Positions 1 through 14,150 of a DNA stretch of 64,000 bases are shown one piece after another (the first letter of the stretch is position 1; each line of letters begins with the position of its first letter). This stretch comes from Varroa destructor (lineage: Eukaryota; Arthropoda; Arachnida; Mesostigmata; Varroidae), in contig NW_019211455.1 of the NCBI RefSeq assembly GCF_002443255.2, positions 26,214,033 to 26,278,032 of the forward strand, in the 5' to 3' direction. The notes under the pieces are model-generated. The model did no database searches, had not been told where the DNA came from, and saw only the letters and a program-made list of their open reading frames with translations. A program made the translations under genes and the position numbers.

Positions 1-513
1 TGAAGATGATGATGCTGTTTCCGCTGCTCGTAGCGGCCAAGCTGAACCGTACGAAACGCGCACAGTCACTTCGACTAATGCTATCGCTAGCGCCATCCAT
101 GCCTCTCCTACAGCAACGAGACTAGCTAACGTATATTTTCGTTCAGGGACGGACAATTGGTAGCTAGAGAATATAAGCGATGAACAGCCGAATAGGCCGT
201 TGTCTCGATCTTGTCAATAACTCTTGATCCTTTGCCATGCGTGTATCTTAAAAAACTGTTTAGGTCTACCACAGTAGCGGACCTGGATGATAATCACTGA
301 TGACTAAGTCGTTAATTTAGATGGAATTTAGTAAAAAAGCCTAGAGAAACTACGAGCGTACCTGGCCGTCTTGGTCACTAGTGAAGCCCAATAGAAAAAA
401 ATCGTACGGAGAGAAGAAACACTTGTCTTTACGAAACGGAAAAAACATATCAGTTGATTGTGCTGTAATTAGTAAACCAGTCGTAAATGGAAAACTCTGC
501 GAATGGCCATTAC

Positions 514-584
514 CTTGGAATGCGTTACGGTACTGAGACCGTTCGGTGATGCTGTCGCGCATCAGTGTTATGTCATCATATCGA
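514..584 (-). CDS. candidate small exon of the long minus-strand gene
   Basis: A 71-base segment between an acceptor (TCTTCAATCACAG) and a donor (TTCCAAG/GTAATG). It encodes RYDDITLMRDSITERSQYRN then AFQ, entering in phase 2 and leaving in phase 1. Joined to the exon at 4584-4645 it continues a coherent, charged, helix-like peptide. The frame stays open beyond the donor to 350, so read-through or another donor (GGCCAG/GTACGC near 357) is also possible. Product not recognised. Confidence 0.32.
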
Positions 585-972
585 CTGTGATTGAAGATCT
601 TATTTTCCAGCATCGAAGGATACATTTAATTAAATAGTTCATACGGAAGGCAGATCATCATTATTAGCAACAATGTTCTTTAATATATGATTTTTTAGCG
701 GCTGCAACGTCATTTCATTGGTTCAGCTCAGCGGTCCAGGGACTGATAACTATCTCCCAAGTCGTTATAGCCTTGCGATGGAACATCCGTAAAGGCTGTT
801 TTGTATAAGCAAAAGATAGTTAAAGATAGGAATGCCGATAAATACGTTTTTGATGATTCTATCAGTGGCTGAAATCACACACCATTGTTTCTTTTAATGG
901 GAACTGTATAAAAGCGCCTGTTTCAACGATGAACGCTGATGTGGCAAATACAATATTAGATTGTTCGAATGT

Positions 973-1002
973 AAAAAAAAAAAAAGAAAAAAAAAAAAGA
1001 AA
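973..1002. repeat. A-rich run
   Basis: Two A-tracts of about 12 bases each separated by single Gs; could be the decayed tail of a retroelement, but no element body is recognised beside it. Confidence 0.8.
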
Positions 1003-2587
1003 CGCTGTACACAGTTAGCGACACCTACCGGTTTATTGTATAGTGTGTAAACGACAAATACAATAAACAATTAGATAGATAACCAGTCGTTAGTTTCTCT
1101 ATTGCTGTCCTGTAGGATCATACCTTTCTGTATACACTCGCTACTCTTTTCGTAGAGAATACGTAATTGTCGTCTTGTTTTCCTAAACAACACACTTTAT
1201 GGTGACGTTTTGCTCTTCACCCATACGAAATTGGTCAAAGATGTCAGTTATAGGATTTCAGTAATAGCAAAAACACTCATTCACTCAATGGGTTGATTAA
1301 AACAGCGTCGAAAAGAAATGCGGTTCGTTAATTCTTGTAGAGTCAGCCGCAGGCTCAGCTGGCCTAAATTATATCATCTCTGTGTTTGTATTTGTCAGTC
1401 TGTTGTACGTTCTACGCATGTCCAATGCTATACGAAAACACTCAACAGTGGTGCTGACCTCGTACAGCATAACGCATACTGCTCTATAATACAGGCGCTA
1501 AAATCTGTAATCTGTCCGTCGGTACCTGCTCATTGAATCAGAACTGGGTAGCATCAAAATAAGTGACCGAAAAATAGTACGAGCCGTCACCCGTATATGT
1601 AGCGGTAATTATGCGACTGCTACGGTGACGCGACTGTTCAGTCCCTTTGCCTATCCTCTAAGTTCCGATACTCGCCATGTACTGCAGACTAGTTTACTGC
1701 TTAAGGCCGCCTGCCGACCGACGCTTGAGAGGTGCGCAATCAATCGGCTGTAGTTCATACGACGACTGCTTGCACCCTGCCTCGTCGTTGGCTTCTTCGC
1801 CTGCAGAACGAATACGTATTATATATAGCTGCGGTGGATTCAGCCTTAGCAACAGCTTGAGGTTTTCTGCTTTTTCTACCTGTGCTACTCGGCGTCTGAT
1901 CTCTGCACTCTGGCTGTTTTCTAGGCGTCGATTTCAATCGGACCCCTCTACTCTCCCTCCCTCTAACCCTCGTTCGTCTCCTCTCCGCAATTTTGCGATT
2001 AAACCATTGAAGTTTTTTCTCCTTCCAACTCGTTTCCTACTTCTCGACTAGATCTCGTCGGGTGATTCATGAGATTCTGCGCGTTTGTGTGTGTGTATGT
2101 ATCTACGGCACACGTGCGTTGCTGGGTCCATGTGCATTTCTATGTGCAAGAGACTAACTTTAGCAGATCTGTACTCATGTCTGTGTTGTTGCAATACGAT
2201 GTTGTGAGAAGCGGACAGCTCGTCGGTTCGCATAGCAGGACTGACAATCGACTTTATAAAGCGAGGCGCTTAATCCCATTGCCGGACGCCGCCGCCAATA
2301 ACAACAACAACAGCGGCAGCAGCAGCAACGCTCCTTGCTCTGCCTTTAGGCAGCCGGAGCCCTGCTCTGCGCCGCCGCCCGTCATTGTCACTCGTTCAGC
2401 CTGCGGTGTAGCTGAAGCGAGGGGGCTGCGAGCGGCGAGCGAGCGAACGAGGCAGGAAAAAAACTACGACTTGAAGATGGAGAATGTTGCTACACAGAGA
2501 CAGAGGAGATATGGCTGCATTAAAAGAGCGGAGAATGAACGGATAGTCGGTAGGGTTTGATCTAGTGCGTATACACTCGCGTCTGTC

Positions 2588-2598
2588 TATAAAAGCGC
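2588..2598 (+). promoter_or_regulatory. TATA-like box TATAAAAGCGC
   Basis: TATAAAAGCGC occurs here and again at 907-917 on the same strand. Either could be a core promoter, but no supported gene starts downstream of either, so this is a weak call. Confidence 0.18.
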
Positions 2599-2924
2599 TT
2601 TCTTAGTTAAACGACTGCGACGAACATTGACTGGGGCCGGGGTGACCGCATGATACCTGGCTGAATAGACTGGATTCAACTCCTGGCCCATATCTGTTAC
2701 CATGCATATATACTACACGGACAGGAGAACGTGTGAAGCGCCCAAGGATCAGGCGGATCTATCACGATCCATAAGGAACGAACGACCATTACAATGGCCG
2801 CACTCAACTCGATCGGTTTAACCCTCTGAATACGCACCGCTAGTATACTAGAATCCTTAAAACAGGTTTGTTTTTTGCCCCCTTTTGCGCCGCTTTCCAT
2901 TTCTTTCCATTCAATGCCAAAATA

Positions 2925-2926
<2 letters not shown>

Positions 2927-2964
<38 letters not shown>
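2927..2964. repeat. (AG)19 microsatellite
   Basis: Nineteen uninterrupted AG units. Serine/leucine-rich open frames on the minus strand here are by-products of the repeat. Confidence 0.95.
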
Positions 2965-2968
<4 letters not shown>

Positions 2969-4583
2969 GACCAAAAAAGTTAGTAGATTTAGAATTTGAT
3001 GAAGAAGGGAGTGCGTCACAGTGACAGACGCTTTGAGTGAGATCAGAAACCAATAGCCATCGTCACGCAAAATTGGTGACACGGCGCTAGCCGCATCGAA
3101 TAGTAGGAGCGGCAGGAGTAACAGCAACAACAGCATTGATTGCGACAATCTAAGCCGGTGTAGAAGCAATAGCGGATTGCAGATTAGCTGCTTAAGCCAT
3201 GTAGCGAAAACAACTATAAATCTACAACAACAATAACCGAGCAAGAATAAAGAGGCTCAACGAAGCCAAACGGTAAGGCTAACATCCTAAGAGCAGACAT
3301 CACCCAGGGGAAGAAGGGCACGAGTCGCAGCGCCGCTCAGGCCCTCCTCGATGTTGCGTTGTAGAATGAGTGCAGTATAGCGAGCCGCGCATTCATCCGA
3401 GCACGGGAGAATTATTCGATTGTCGGATCGCCCATGAAATCTATTGCTGCTTCGAATCAAGTACTACCTGTCGTCATCCCTCGTCTACACGGATAATCCC
3501 TTCTAGTTAGCACATCCAGTACTCAATCGGCATCTTCTCTTTTTCATTCGCGCACCCTCCTATCCTTAATGGATGAGATGTACTTCTATTTCGGCAATCC
3601 GCCCAGACTATCTCACTAAGTTAGGTATGGGAAGATAGGGGTTTGCCAGCATTTCGATGCACCTGTTCTTTGATGATTATGACATTCAATGTAACTTCCA
3701 GGATTTCTCATATAGCTAGTGATTGTAATTTGTTCAAATAGCGATGACAAGACCAAGTACGAATGTATGCAAAATGGAAGGCTTCAATAAATTTACGCAA
3801 TCGGCGGTCACATATTGAACGTACAGTATCTTTACCTTATATTCACAATACACAATTTGCAGTTTCGACATATTCTGGAGAATAGTTGTTTGTAGTGTTC
3901 GGAAGTGTTGTTTCTTGCGAGATTTGCTACACGTTTAGTTTTGCCATCTTCTTTATGGTGCAGAGTCGGTTTAGAGGACGCCTTCTCCGTAGACGACAAC
4001 AACCATTTAAGTCTCTCTCCTCTTCATATATATATGTGGGGGTGTGTCTGTATAGATGAAGTTATGGGCTCGTAGTCACTTGACAACAATAATGCTGCCG
4101 CGTGATAATATCGCTTCAATATCAAACCGCTTCAACATTGGCTGCAACCAGAAATGGCGCCCCGGCGTGGCCGAAGCTAATCGAGATCGCCACCCCGTCC
4201 ACACAACGTCAGCAGACCCAGGTCACTTCCCTGACGACCACGACCACGGCCGCTATTGAAACTAAGGCACCGGCAGGGTCCACAGCCACTCACGGCGTGT
4301 TAGCAATCATCCTAGTAAAGTGCTCTAAGTAGAGCTGATCGTAGCAGCGGCCTCGGCTGTCGCCGCCGCCGCCAAGGGGCAAATTATTATGATCATATGG
4401 CTGACATCTGGAACCTTTAGCTGTGGCAGGCGAACTGCCAATGGACAGCCATTGCCAATAGAGACGACCGCTGTTGTTGTTGCTGCTGCTACAACACTTC
4501 CACGTGTCAGAAAGCCAAGAAAACTGCTCTGTCATCACTTGGGAACAGGGTACTCTGGCTGATGCGTCTTTACATACGCTCAC

Positions 4584-4645
4584 CATTGAACCACATTGTC
4601 ATACGTAAACACCGTACCGCTCAGATGAGCTGCATTCTCCAGTGT
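4584..4645 (-). CDS. candidate small exon of the long minus-strand gene
   Basis: A 62-base segment with an AG upstream (TTTAGTGCTAG) and a strong donor (TTCAATG/GTGAGC). It encodes TLENAAHLSGTVFTYDNVVQ and leaves two bases of a codon. That phase matches the entry phase of the candidate exon at 514-584, so the two read on as one peptide. The composition is that of a folded domain. The acceptor lacks a good pyrimidine tract, which is the main weakness. Confidence 0.32.
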
Positions 4646-7600
4646 CTAGCACTAAATTACATACAAGATATGTATACTCTGCACAGCTATTGTCCCCGGT
4701 AGCAGCAGCAGCAGCAGCTGGGTGGAGGTCAGGGGGCAAGAGCGATCTCTCGTCCGCGAGTATTATTTACACAATAACATCTACTACGTATCTATTAAAA
4801 ATAACAGTAACAATGTTAGAGTGACGAACAAACCCAGCTAGAAATTATTCACGATTTTACAACAACTACCGCGTTACTGTTATTACGCTAATACCTACAC
4901 CGATAACGCTGATCCTGCCACAGACGCTATGCAGACGACGCGGAAATAAGTACTAATAAATTTCTAAATAACCGTACAATACATAGATTGTATACTGGCA
5001 TCTCTGTTACATGTTAGGATGCATTTAAGAACATGGAAAAGCATCATTCTAGCGACTATTCGAAAGAGATATATCGTCATGAATGTACTTAAATATGTAT
5101 ATATAATAACATTAAATATTCGATCCATAATTGCGTTTATCATTAATCATTGAAAGGCTTTATTGCGCGCTTCAGCACCTTCATCTGAGTTCGGTGGAGT
5201 CAATCGCCTCACTATGGTATCGTTCGCGTTACATGAAGCTTTGCGAAAGAGGAATTTATAGCACACTGTTGTAGAACTCCCTAGGAATTGTTTAGAATCA
5301 CAGATCATCTCTCATCTCTAGCTTCGTCTGAAGACGAAAGGGCTTAGATGGTCCTATGATTGAGTTATTACGATAGGCTAGCCCCTACATGAATCAGGCC
5401 ATCAGAAGACATGATTTGACCAGTACAATTGGCAGTATAGTCGCATTTCTATAATACTTGATCTTCTTAAATTCTGTTTTAAGGCATATAAGAAGAAGAG
5501 TATCGCAAAATTTGTTTCAGAGGTTTTGTTATTGCTTGCTGTCTGACTGACATCGAGTTCCAATACGGCCTTCCCACTGGACTAATCAGTCAATGAAAAC
5601 TGTCACCGTAGGCATAGCAGCGAAGCTAGGACTGCGCCCCGTTGGATTCGCTACCATTGGATCAACGCTAATTGGCTACCGGCCATCAACAAAACAATCG
5701 TCCTATAACAAATTCTGTCCCCTTGTTTTACTGTCCGCTTCATAGCCGCTAGCGAGTTTGTTGTATCTGCAGCAACAGTAACGGCGACAGTGGCGATCGT
5801 ACGAAAGTATTTTACCCCTACGCATGCATACGCATAAAGAGTGGTATCTAATGGGCAGTCGTGAGTCAGCCGAGCCAATGGGCTCCCGAACTCAACGCTA
5901 GCTTACAGGAGTTCAAACGCTCATTTTGCGGACCTGAAACCTTCTAGCGGCCATTTCTCTGCTACTAGCAACAGGTAGTACCAGGTACGAACTGACTCTA
6001 CTCTATCTATGTATATATATATATAATATTTCGACCTGCGGAAACCGTATCAAAGTCGTTATCCTGTCTGCGGTGCTGACAAGTAGTTCTACGAAAATGC
6101 CTTCCATAGATTGATTCCTCTGTGTCAAGTCTAAATCTACATAACAGAGCGCGTCACTGATTGAGTATATACCAAGTGGATATTCAGTTTGCCAACACGG
6201 ACTGCGATAAATGGTCGCGCCAAAACTAGAGTTCTATAGAAGAGCTTCTAAAAGAGTCCGCTGATCGCTATGACGATCGCCTGAACTGCCATACTCTAGA
6301 TAGCAAGGCCAAACCGAACGCCGATTGAAGAAGGAGGGCCTGGCCTTTTCAGCGTTGGCTTGGGATTGAGTCGGGTCGACTTGTTCCTTCGCTAAAGCTC
6401 AATCGAACTCAGTAGGGGAGCAAGCTAGTTTCCTCCCCTTTTCACCCCAGTGTAAGCGAGAGTAGTGACACTGGAAGTGTGGGGGACTGAATAGTCTGCC
6501 AGCAGAACTAACGGACCGGCGGTCATTGCGATAGAGCGTACACACATACATACATTCATACATAAGGTTATAGAATACTGCGCTCTGCGCTAGGCACGCT
6601 ATAACTTACTGCATACCTGGTGCTATTTCTTCAACCTTTTATTTCTGCTATGATGATTGCTATGATGTGGCCTAGTACTACCCACTAGTGACACTACCAC
6701 TAGCAGTACATATTATAAAATAGACTTCTGAATCACTTGGGGAGATTCATACCCGCCAATTCCTGATTTCCTGCTATTTCGGTCCAGTTCTGCGCTATTC
6801 ATGGCACCGGGATGATGAAATTTGCTGGAGTACTGCGACGAAGATGACTACGATGGCGACGCTGCTGCTGTTGCAGAGGCAGCCGATTACGAGCGCATAT
6901 ATACGGGACTCGATGTTATGGAGTACCCGAGTACCGATGGGGCCTCTCGGACGACCATATGCTGCGACCAGTGAAGCTACTGCCTGCTGATGTCTTCCAT
7001 GATGTGTCTATAGGGGGAGTGTGTGTGTGTGTGTGTATCGATGCCACCAGAGGAGTCAGCAACGGCAATCGGCAGGCAGAAGCCAAAGGCCGACGAGTCC
7101 TGTGTCCCTCTGTAAGATCACCAACACCATTAGCACCGATGAATATGCAGACGTCCCTGTAGTAGCTTCGGCGCAGTGTACTGTGTACTCGACTAACTCT
7201 GCAGAATAATAATGGCCACACAATAAGCAGCAGAAGAAGTCTATGCCAAGCTCGCCGTTATATGCGGCGCACTAGGCCAATGATGAGATCGACAGGCGAC
7301 GGTGATCGACGCCAGAGAGGAAAATCGCTTGAAGAACTGTGCCTTTCCTGCGTGACGCAATATAGATCTCACCATAGAACACCACATACAGGTGGAGTAC
7401 CACAACGAACAGTATTGCACGTTCTCAATGAGACCGAACTGACAACAAAGCGCCATCGCTCATCATGTGTCTAGGTACAGTGGTGATTTCGATATATCAA
7501 GATGGTTGGCCTATATATGCGAAAGCTCAACGACACGTTCTACCCTATGATACACTCAGGCTTGTGGCTCATTGCCACACAAAATACAGTCATGCACGTC

Positions 7601-8732
7601 TTCAAGGGACTTCAACAACACAGCCCTCAAATTGATACCGGGAAAAAGTGGAAGGGCTTATCTCAGCCTTATCCAATATCCACTAGCAGAACACGTATAC
7701 TGTAAATATATATATTATACCGCCTCGGTTCAGCCGCGTAGGTAATCCATGATTGTACACATTTAGCTCAAGCTGATCTGCACTTTTATTTCGAATTGCA
7801 ACTCTATGATATCTATTAGAGCGTGGCGGTGCGCAAGTTGGCGTTGGAAACAGCTGTATTTCAAAATCAAAAACAACTTTATTCCACAATACGCCTACAG
7901 TTCTCTACTTAATTTCGTTAGGGGACTCAGTTGCAATGAAGCACTTAACTTTTAATCTAGGTATCCTCAGTGGTCTCCTAATTTTTTTAATCAAAATAAA
8001 TTATAAAATGGGCTCTTTGCTTTCGGAGGGAACGTCTGGAAATCGGAGTATCAACTCGAGAAAAATATACTAATCTCTACTACTTAATAACATACCCATG
8101 CACAATACAAATAATAGACATTAATCCTCAAGAAGAATACCAATCTATTATTAAATGTTAACCCTGACGGAACATATAGAAGCGAGTGACTTGCATTATT
8201 TCCATGCATACGTCTTGGCTGACTGCCTCGCATCGCAGTGCCTTTACATCTCTAATAGCTTCGGGGCGTTTCGATGCTCTGCAGGGGGCCGTCACTACCG
8301 TTGTTCTAACGCAACCTAACAAAAGATGCCCCTAACAAACGCTCAATGCCCGATGGGTCGCCGTCCGGTATACGCGGAGTTGCAAGGACGCGCGAGGTGT
8401 TTTTTCATAGAATGACGACAGTGAATGCATCCGTCTATTCGAGCGTCTGCACGCCCAGCGTCGCTACTCCCGCAGAAAGCAACAGAAGCATCAGCATCGG
8501 TAGCTAACTAGCAAGCTATACCGTCCTCTGCGGATAGCTATGGAGTCATCTCCGCTGTTGGCGATCTTCAAAGAATTAACTTACGATTCGGAGCTGATCT
8601 TGGAAGAAATCTGCAGGGGAGGCTATGGAGAAGAAGCTCTGCTGTCAAACCATTACAGCTATCAACTACTCTGAGCTGCTCTGCTAAATATCGAAAGCTC
8701 TCGATAAACCAAGAAAGCTAGTGCTACTGCAG

Positions 8733-8735
8733 CAG

Positions 8736-8775
<40 letters not shown>

Positions 8776-8794
8776 TGCCGCCGCCGCCGCCGCT
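8733..8794. repeat. (CCG)n microsatellite
   Basis: About 20 CCG units with single CTG and CCA interruptions, flanked by CAG units. Not inside any supported exon. Confidence 0.95.
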
Positions 8795-9476
8795 GAAAAG
8801 CTCATCCGTCAGAGTGGGAGTTCGTTGTATCATTCTTTGTGATAGTTAAACGATTTGGCTTTTCGAGTTCGCATCAACGACGAAGAGGTTTCAGGGTGTG
8901 AAGTTCCACCGATAGACACGCTAGTGGTCTTGCTGTTATAGGCGCTTCCTATGCTAGTAGTCCGAGCGAAGGCGGACTGCGACTCGATGTGGCCTGATGT
9001 AGATCAAGGAGAAAGGCAGCAAAAAGCCAGAAAGACGAGAGTTGGCCTGCTGTTGTATTGTTTGAGGTAAGATCAGCTTAACGGCTACAACCATATCAGG
9101 GGAATGAACAAAATCAAATGGGCATAAAGTGATAGTAGTAAGTCAACGAGTAAAAAGCTAAAACATAGACTTGCAAATAGCCAAAGACCCCAAAAAAGCT
9201 GTCGAATAAATCTGAATGTAGACGCTGCAGCGATGACCACAGAATGGAATAAAATCAAGGCTGCGCGTGCTAAGAGATTTCAGTGGCAGATTAAAGCTAC
9301 TACACTCTTAGGGCCTTATCTCCCTTAGTCGCCTTTAACAATATGGCCAAGTGTGCGTGAGAAAGGCGCGCCGAGCTATCAAAGTAGTTTGCAGATTCTA
9401 TCACGTCCCCCATAATGCACATCTCCTGATCCGGTCCTTTCTAGCCGAGACCAATCTGCGAAATTGCTAGTCTTAC

Positions 9477-9530
9477 CTTGGCTGGTTAATTTCAAACTAT
9501 GATGTACACAGACACAAGATTTGCTTGGTC
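9477..9530 (-). CDS. weak candidate exon of the long minus-strand gene
   Basis: A 54-base segment between an AG (ATCATCAG) and a strong donor (CCAAG/GTAAGACT). It enters in phase 1, as the exon ending at 15119 requires, and leaves in phase 1. The peptide (PSKSCVCVHHSLKLTSQ) is not informative. An even smaller alternative, 12359-12390, has a 1-to-0 phase. Either could be chance. Confidence 0.15.
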
Positions 9531-12500
9531 CTGATGATTTATACGATGAGATATATCAATTACGGCCATGTATGCTATTCATCGTATGCCAGTCTAAAGC
9601 CAGACTGATGGATCTGTGTACTTGTTTGTGTGCAGAGAGGAGTGAAAAAGTGACAGAAATCACGCCTGATGAAGCGACAATGGCATATGGGGTCGAACAC
9701 CACGCTGTGGCGCGCGGTGAAGACGTTCTTCACACACGCAATGCGCGTCCCAACGTCTATCTAAACGAACCCGAGATATCGCACAGGCTTAGAAAGCAAT
9801 TGCGTAGGCTTGATTCTATTTGCCACCGCTGCTGTCACCTATGGCCTAGTCCTTTCGTCCGCGTATATAACGGGAGCGATAACTGTCACGGCCGTACTAG
9901 TAAGCCATGAGCAACCATAAATACAGCGTATGGCATTGGATAGTGTTCGGCGAAGTGGCGCTTCTTCAAGGATCGTCTCAATTCCGAGCTGCCGTATCAG
10001 CCGGATGGCCTGGTCCTTTTTCTTGTTCGGTTGATCGATGTGCTGAACACTGTTTCTCCTGCCATGACTTTTTCCCTGCACCTTTTCAATGGTGCTTGCG
10101 CCGGACCTAAACGACTAAAACAGCTCCGCTGATATTTAATTATGCTATGTGGTAGACGCTCTGCTACCATGCGTGGCCATCGATGACACCAGAACCGCTC
10201 CAGAAGCTGCTGGTGATTTTGATGGTTCTATAGCTGACACGCCAATGACGGCGACGATAGCGTCTTTAATCAAACACACACGAACATATGCGCACACGCA
10301 CACAGACACTGGAATACAGATCATATCGAGGTAGCAGACCTTCGCCTACTAACCCTGTGTATGATCCTTTCGAGAAAGCTTTACTTTTAAGCAGCACTCC
10401 CGCTGGTGCTGCTGCTACCGGTGTAGGCAGACACGGCATGGATTGGCGGACGCGCAAGTCGGTCTGTTAGGTCAATCGGCTGGGATTGTGACAACTTAAG
10501 TGGTGTGAGTGACGCGTCGTGGCGTGTGGTCGCCGCGAGGTGGAATCACCTAAGCGGCCGTCCGAGAGCCTATAACTGGGCAATGCGTGTGAGTCGCAAC
10601 TGCGGGTTACTGCAGACATTATCACGGTGAGCACAATCATCACGCGCGGCTGCAGCAATAACGACAGTCACATTGGAAAGAGCGCCTAAGTAGATAGGTC
10701 GACGTATAAAAATAACAACAAGGATACCAGCAGTGTCGCTGCTGCTCGATGGACCTGCGTCCATACTGCTTGTGCCGTATTCATTGCGTTGCGGCCGCGG
10801 ACGTGGTGACGGTAGCGAGTACCGATAGTACCAAGTGGGAACAGCAGTGCGAAGAGCTATTGTTTCGACCTGTCCTTCGTAGCCCTCTTCGCATACTCTG
10901 GCTTAGGCTAGACACGGTCATAGGAACGGCCCTCTCGCGCACCTTGATTACCGCAGATTGAGTCAATCGATCAATTGTCAGTCATGTACTGATGGTGCTG
11001 CTGTTGTGGTTCACAAGAAATGGGGGCCAGGCATTTACCAGCTAAATGCTTGAAAAAGAAAAGACGTTTTTGCCGATTTGCTTCGGCACTTTCTTGCAGC
11101 CAGCTCGCTCGCCAAGCGCGACAAGAGCTTGGCAGGAAATCTTTTTTTTTCAAGTACTTCATTCGGCCGACTTAGCCCGTCCAAGGCGATTGAGTCAGGC
11201 TGAGCGGCCGTCGGCGGCGCTGGCACTCATTCGTTATCGAACCGACAACGAAAGGATGACGGAACGCTTGCAGCGGTTCTGTAGCCGCCGCAGCAGCGGC
11301 CGGGGCCGCCACCGCCGCTGCCGTCGTCACTTCAGTGGCAACAGAAAGACTAAAGGAAATCAACAAACAAAAGCTGAGATTTGGTGAAAATTTTGCTACT
11401 TCGTACTCGATACCTCTCGTAAGGTAGAAGTTCATGAGAAACAGTCAACCATAGATAGCGTCTGCAATCTATCAGTGATTGAAAAAAAGACAAACTTCCA
11501 AGATCAGTGGTGGTCAGTGTGATCATCTTGTAAGCGGCAACCATGATCCATTGCTCGAGATCTACCATTACGATTCGATTAATGGCAACACCAGCCGTAC
11601 TAGCGATACTCGTTCCGGGACGCGCCAAAGCAGAGACTTTGTCTTTAGACGACACCGTTCACGACATGCGACAGACAATCGACCGAGTCAAGGCGGTCTC
11701 GATGCTGCCGACAGCCGAACACCGACCGCTCGATGTTATCGCCTCAAATAGCAGCGCTCTCCAGCGTTAAAGGATTCTCGGCGTCGTTTTTTCTCCGTTG
11801 AGAGAAATCAACGGGAACAGGCAAAAGGAAAAGCAAAAAGAAAGGTGCACGTATAGACGGCATGAGCAGACGGCCAATAGCAACAGCTCGGTGAGAATAA
11901 TCATAGCAGGTGGAAGTCATCCACTTTGGCAAAGATCGTGCGCCGCGAAGCGATACTCTCGGGCGTACTAGTTGTAGCATGTACAGTCACCACGAAGAAG
12001 ATTCTGACGGCGGCCACGGGATGGTCCGCGACAGACGAATCCAGTTTTTCTCGCTGACACACAAGGAGCTGCGCGGTCCAATAGTTGACGTCATGCTAGT
12101 TCGTCATAACAACTTATTCAACACGAGCCTAACCACAAATCTCTACGAGTGAAATACCTAGCTTGTGCACGCGACTCTATAACGGATCTGTGCGGCATAC
12201 TTGTTTAGAACTCCGCTATTGTCGTATAAATCAGATATACGTGCACGCAGATAGTCAATGTTAAACCGGTGTCTTCAATTAGTTTCAAAAAATCTGATTT
12301 TTCTTAGCTGATACCCCCGTTTACCGGATACTTCCGCCCACTTCATTCTTAAGCTTACCAAATGATAGGTCATACAAACCATTGCTGTCACTATCAGTTA
12401 GTTACTTGTTTCCATCACTCGATAGCACACGTGAAACCTAATAGTGGCTTTCTGGAAGCTGAGTCAGATGGAAGGGATAAGGGAAAACTGTTGAAGGCTA

Positions 12501-13309
12501 AAAAGAAGAGGTCGAAAACAAAAAACAACCAATGCAGGCTTAGCGACGACATCGCCAACAGGTCAAATGGAGCGCACCTGTATGTGTTTGTGTATCTGCT
12601 TGTTGATGACAAGCCGACAAATCTAGCACAAGCTACTCAGTGCGATCAACACGCACAAGCCACTAATACATTAGAGCTAACTAACTGACGCAAACATCAG
12701 GATGCAGAGACGAAAAGGAACGGGGGGTTGTGGGGGTAGCATATCGAGCACGTATCGGGCTTTGGGCTATTTCGGCTTACGAGTTTTGTATTTGTTTTAA
12801 TCGCTGAATTTTTTTTGGTGCTACAGGCCGCATGGTTTGCGTTCGGCCATACATTGCCATCGCTGATCTTAGCTATGATGATAATGGTGATGCCGATGAT
12901 GATGCTCCTTTCTGCTCCACGTTCGTCCCCAGCTTTGCCACTGGTGCTCCATGCTGACTTTCCACTTGAGCAAGGCTTAAGTGTTGTTGTGCGTGTGCGG
13001 ATGTCTCAGCTTTACTGGTCGCCCATAGTAGCCGTCATCACCATCAACGAGTAACGCCGCTGCGTTAGTATCTGTCTATTAAGGAAGGACGATAACTCTC
13101 CGCTAGGCTGTAATGACCACAATGATCGCCGCGGTACTGTGTTGAGCCGCGCGGCTTAGGCACTCGCCATCGCCACAACGGCGACACGGACTCACGCGCA
13201 AGCACTCCTCTCAATTCTCTCTTTGTATTCTTCTTTCGGCGGCTGAAAAGGGGGCGGGGGGGAGGAGATGGGGGCTCTTCTCGTCGAGTCCAGTGTCCCC
13301 GTCCCACGT

Positions 13310-13333
13310 TCTGTTCTGTTCTGTTCTGTTCTA
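13310..13333. repeat. (TTCTG)n short tandem repeat
   Basis: About four and a half pentanucleotide units, the last one altered. Confidence 0.85.
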
Positions 13334-14107
13334 TTCATTCGCTTGATGCTCTTCCAACCGCTTCCTGCGATCGCCGCGTTTACAATTTTACGTTACCACA
13401 CTGCTGTCCATCGAGGCCGCTCGCTGCTGGATGTGCATAGGCAGAAGGCTGATGCGCATTGCGACTGAGTGCCAGTGTGACAGATTCAAGAGTAGTTTGC
13501 ATCCGTATTTGTCCGCGACGGCAGCTACGGCTACAGTGAGACTGGCGGCGACATTCAGCAGAGGTAAGTGTGTGCTAAAGAGAGGAAAGAAAACCCGAAA
13601 GGGAAGAAACTATTTTACTTCTAGACAGAAACACACACATGCATCGAGGATAGATCTTCCAGGTTGACAATAAGATTAACCCTGACAACGGTGCCACGGA
13701 GGTATGGCGCTGCTAGCTGGCGACCTGCCGGGCTAGAATGCCATACAAGCAATAAGAAACTAAGACACATAGTGAATGGCGTGTAGTCCGCTTAGCGTCG
13801 AGACGACATCGAAACGACGCCGAGAAAAAGCGATCGTCTCTCAAAACGAAAGACGAGCCAACGGCAGCAGCCTCTTAGGATGGTTGGTGGGCTTAAATCC
13901 TATCCTTTTACAGTCTTATAGACAGATATATTTATTATCGCACGCATTACGACTTCATAATCTGCTGGGTGGCCACCGGACGAGAAGGTGGAACACAGTG
14001 AGCGTGACTGAGAGCGCCAGTGGTTATGCAGGAACTGTGGCAATTGGGTGCGATGTCTGTCTATTTTGACGGCGCCGAAAACGACGGTGGCGACAACAAT
14101 AGCAATA

Positions 14108-14150
14108 ATGACGACAGCGACGGCAGCGATGACGACGACGACGACGACAA
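14108..14150. repeat. (GAC)-rich microsatellite
   Basis: GAC units interspersed with AGC and GAT, ending in seven GAC-like units. It creates an Arg/Cys/His-rich spurious frame on the minus strand. Confidence 0.85.

Larger units (their letters stand above)
585..4583. other. non-coding stretch, probable intron of the minus-strand gene
   Basis: Nothing beyond the (AG)n and A-rich runs and the two TATA-like sequences. The longest open frame here (2069-2560, plus) is driven by low-complexity N/S-rich sequence and has no recognisable domain. Confidence 0.4.

Noticed and set aside
2069..2560. 163-codon plus-strand open frame, among the longest in the window
   Set aside because: Its length is carried by an AAC/AGC-rich stretch coding poly-N and poly-S. 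No domain, no convincing splice sites and no codon-level coding signature.
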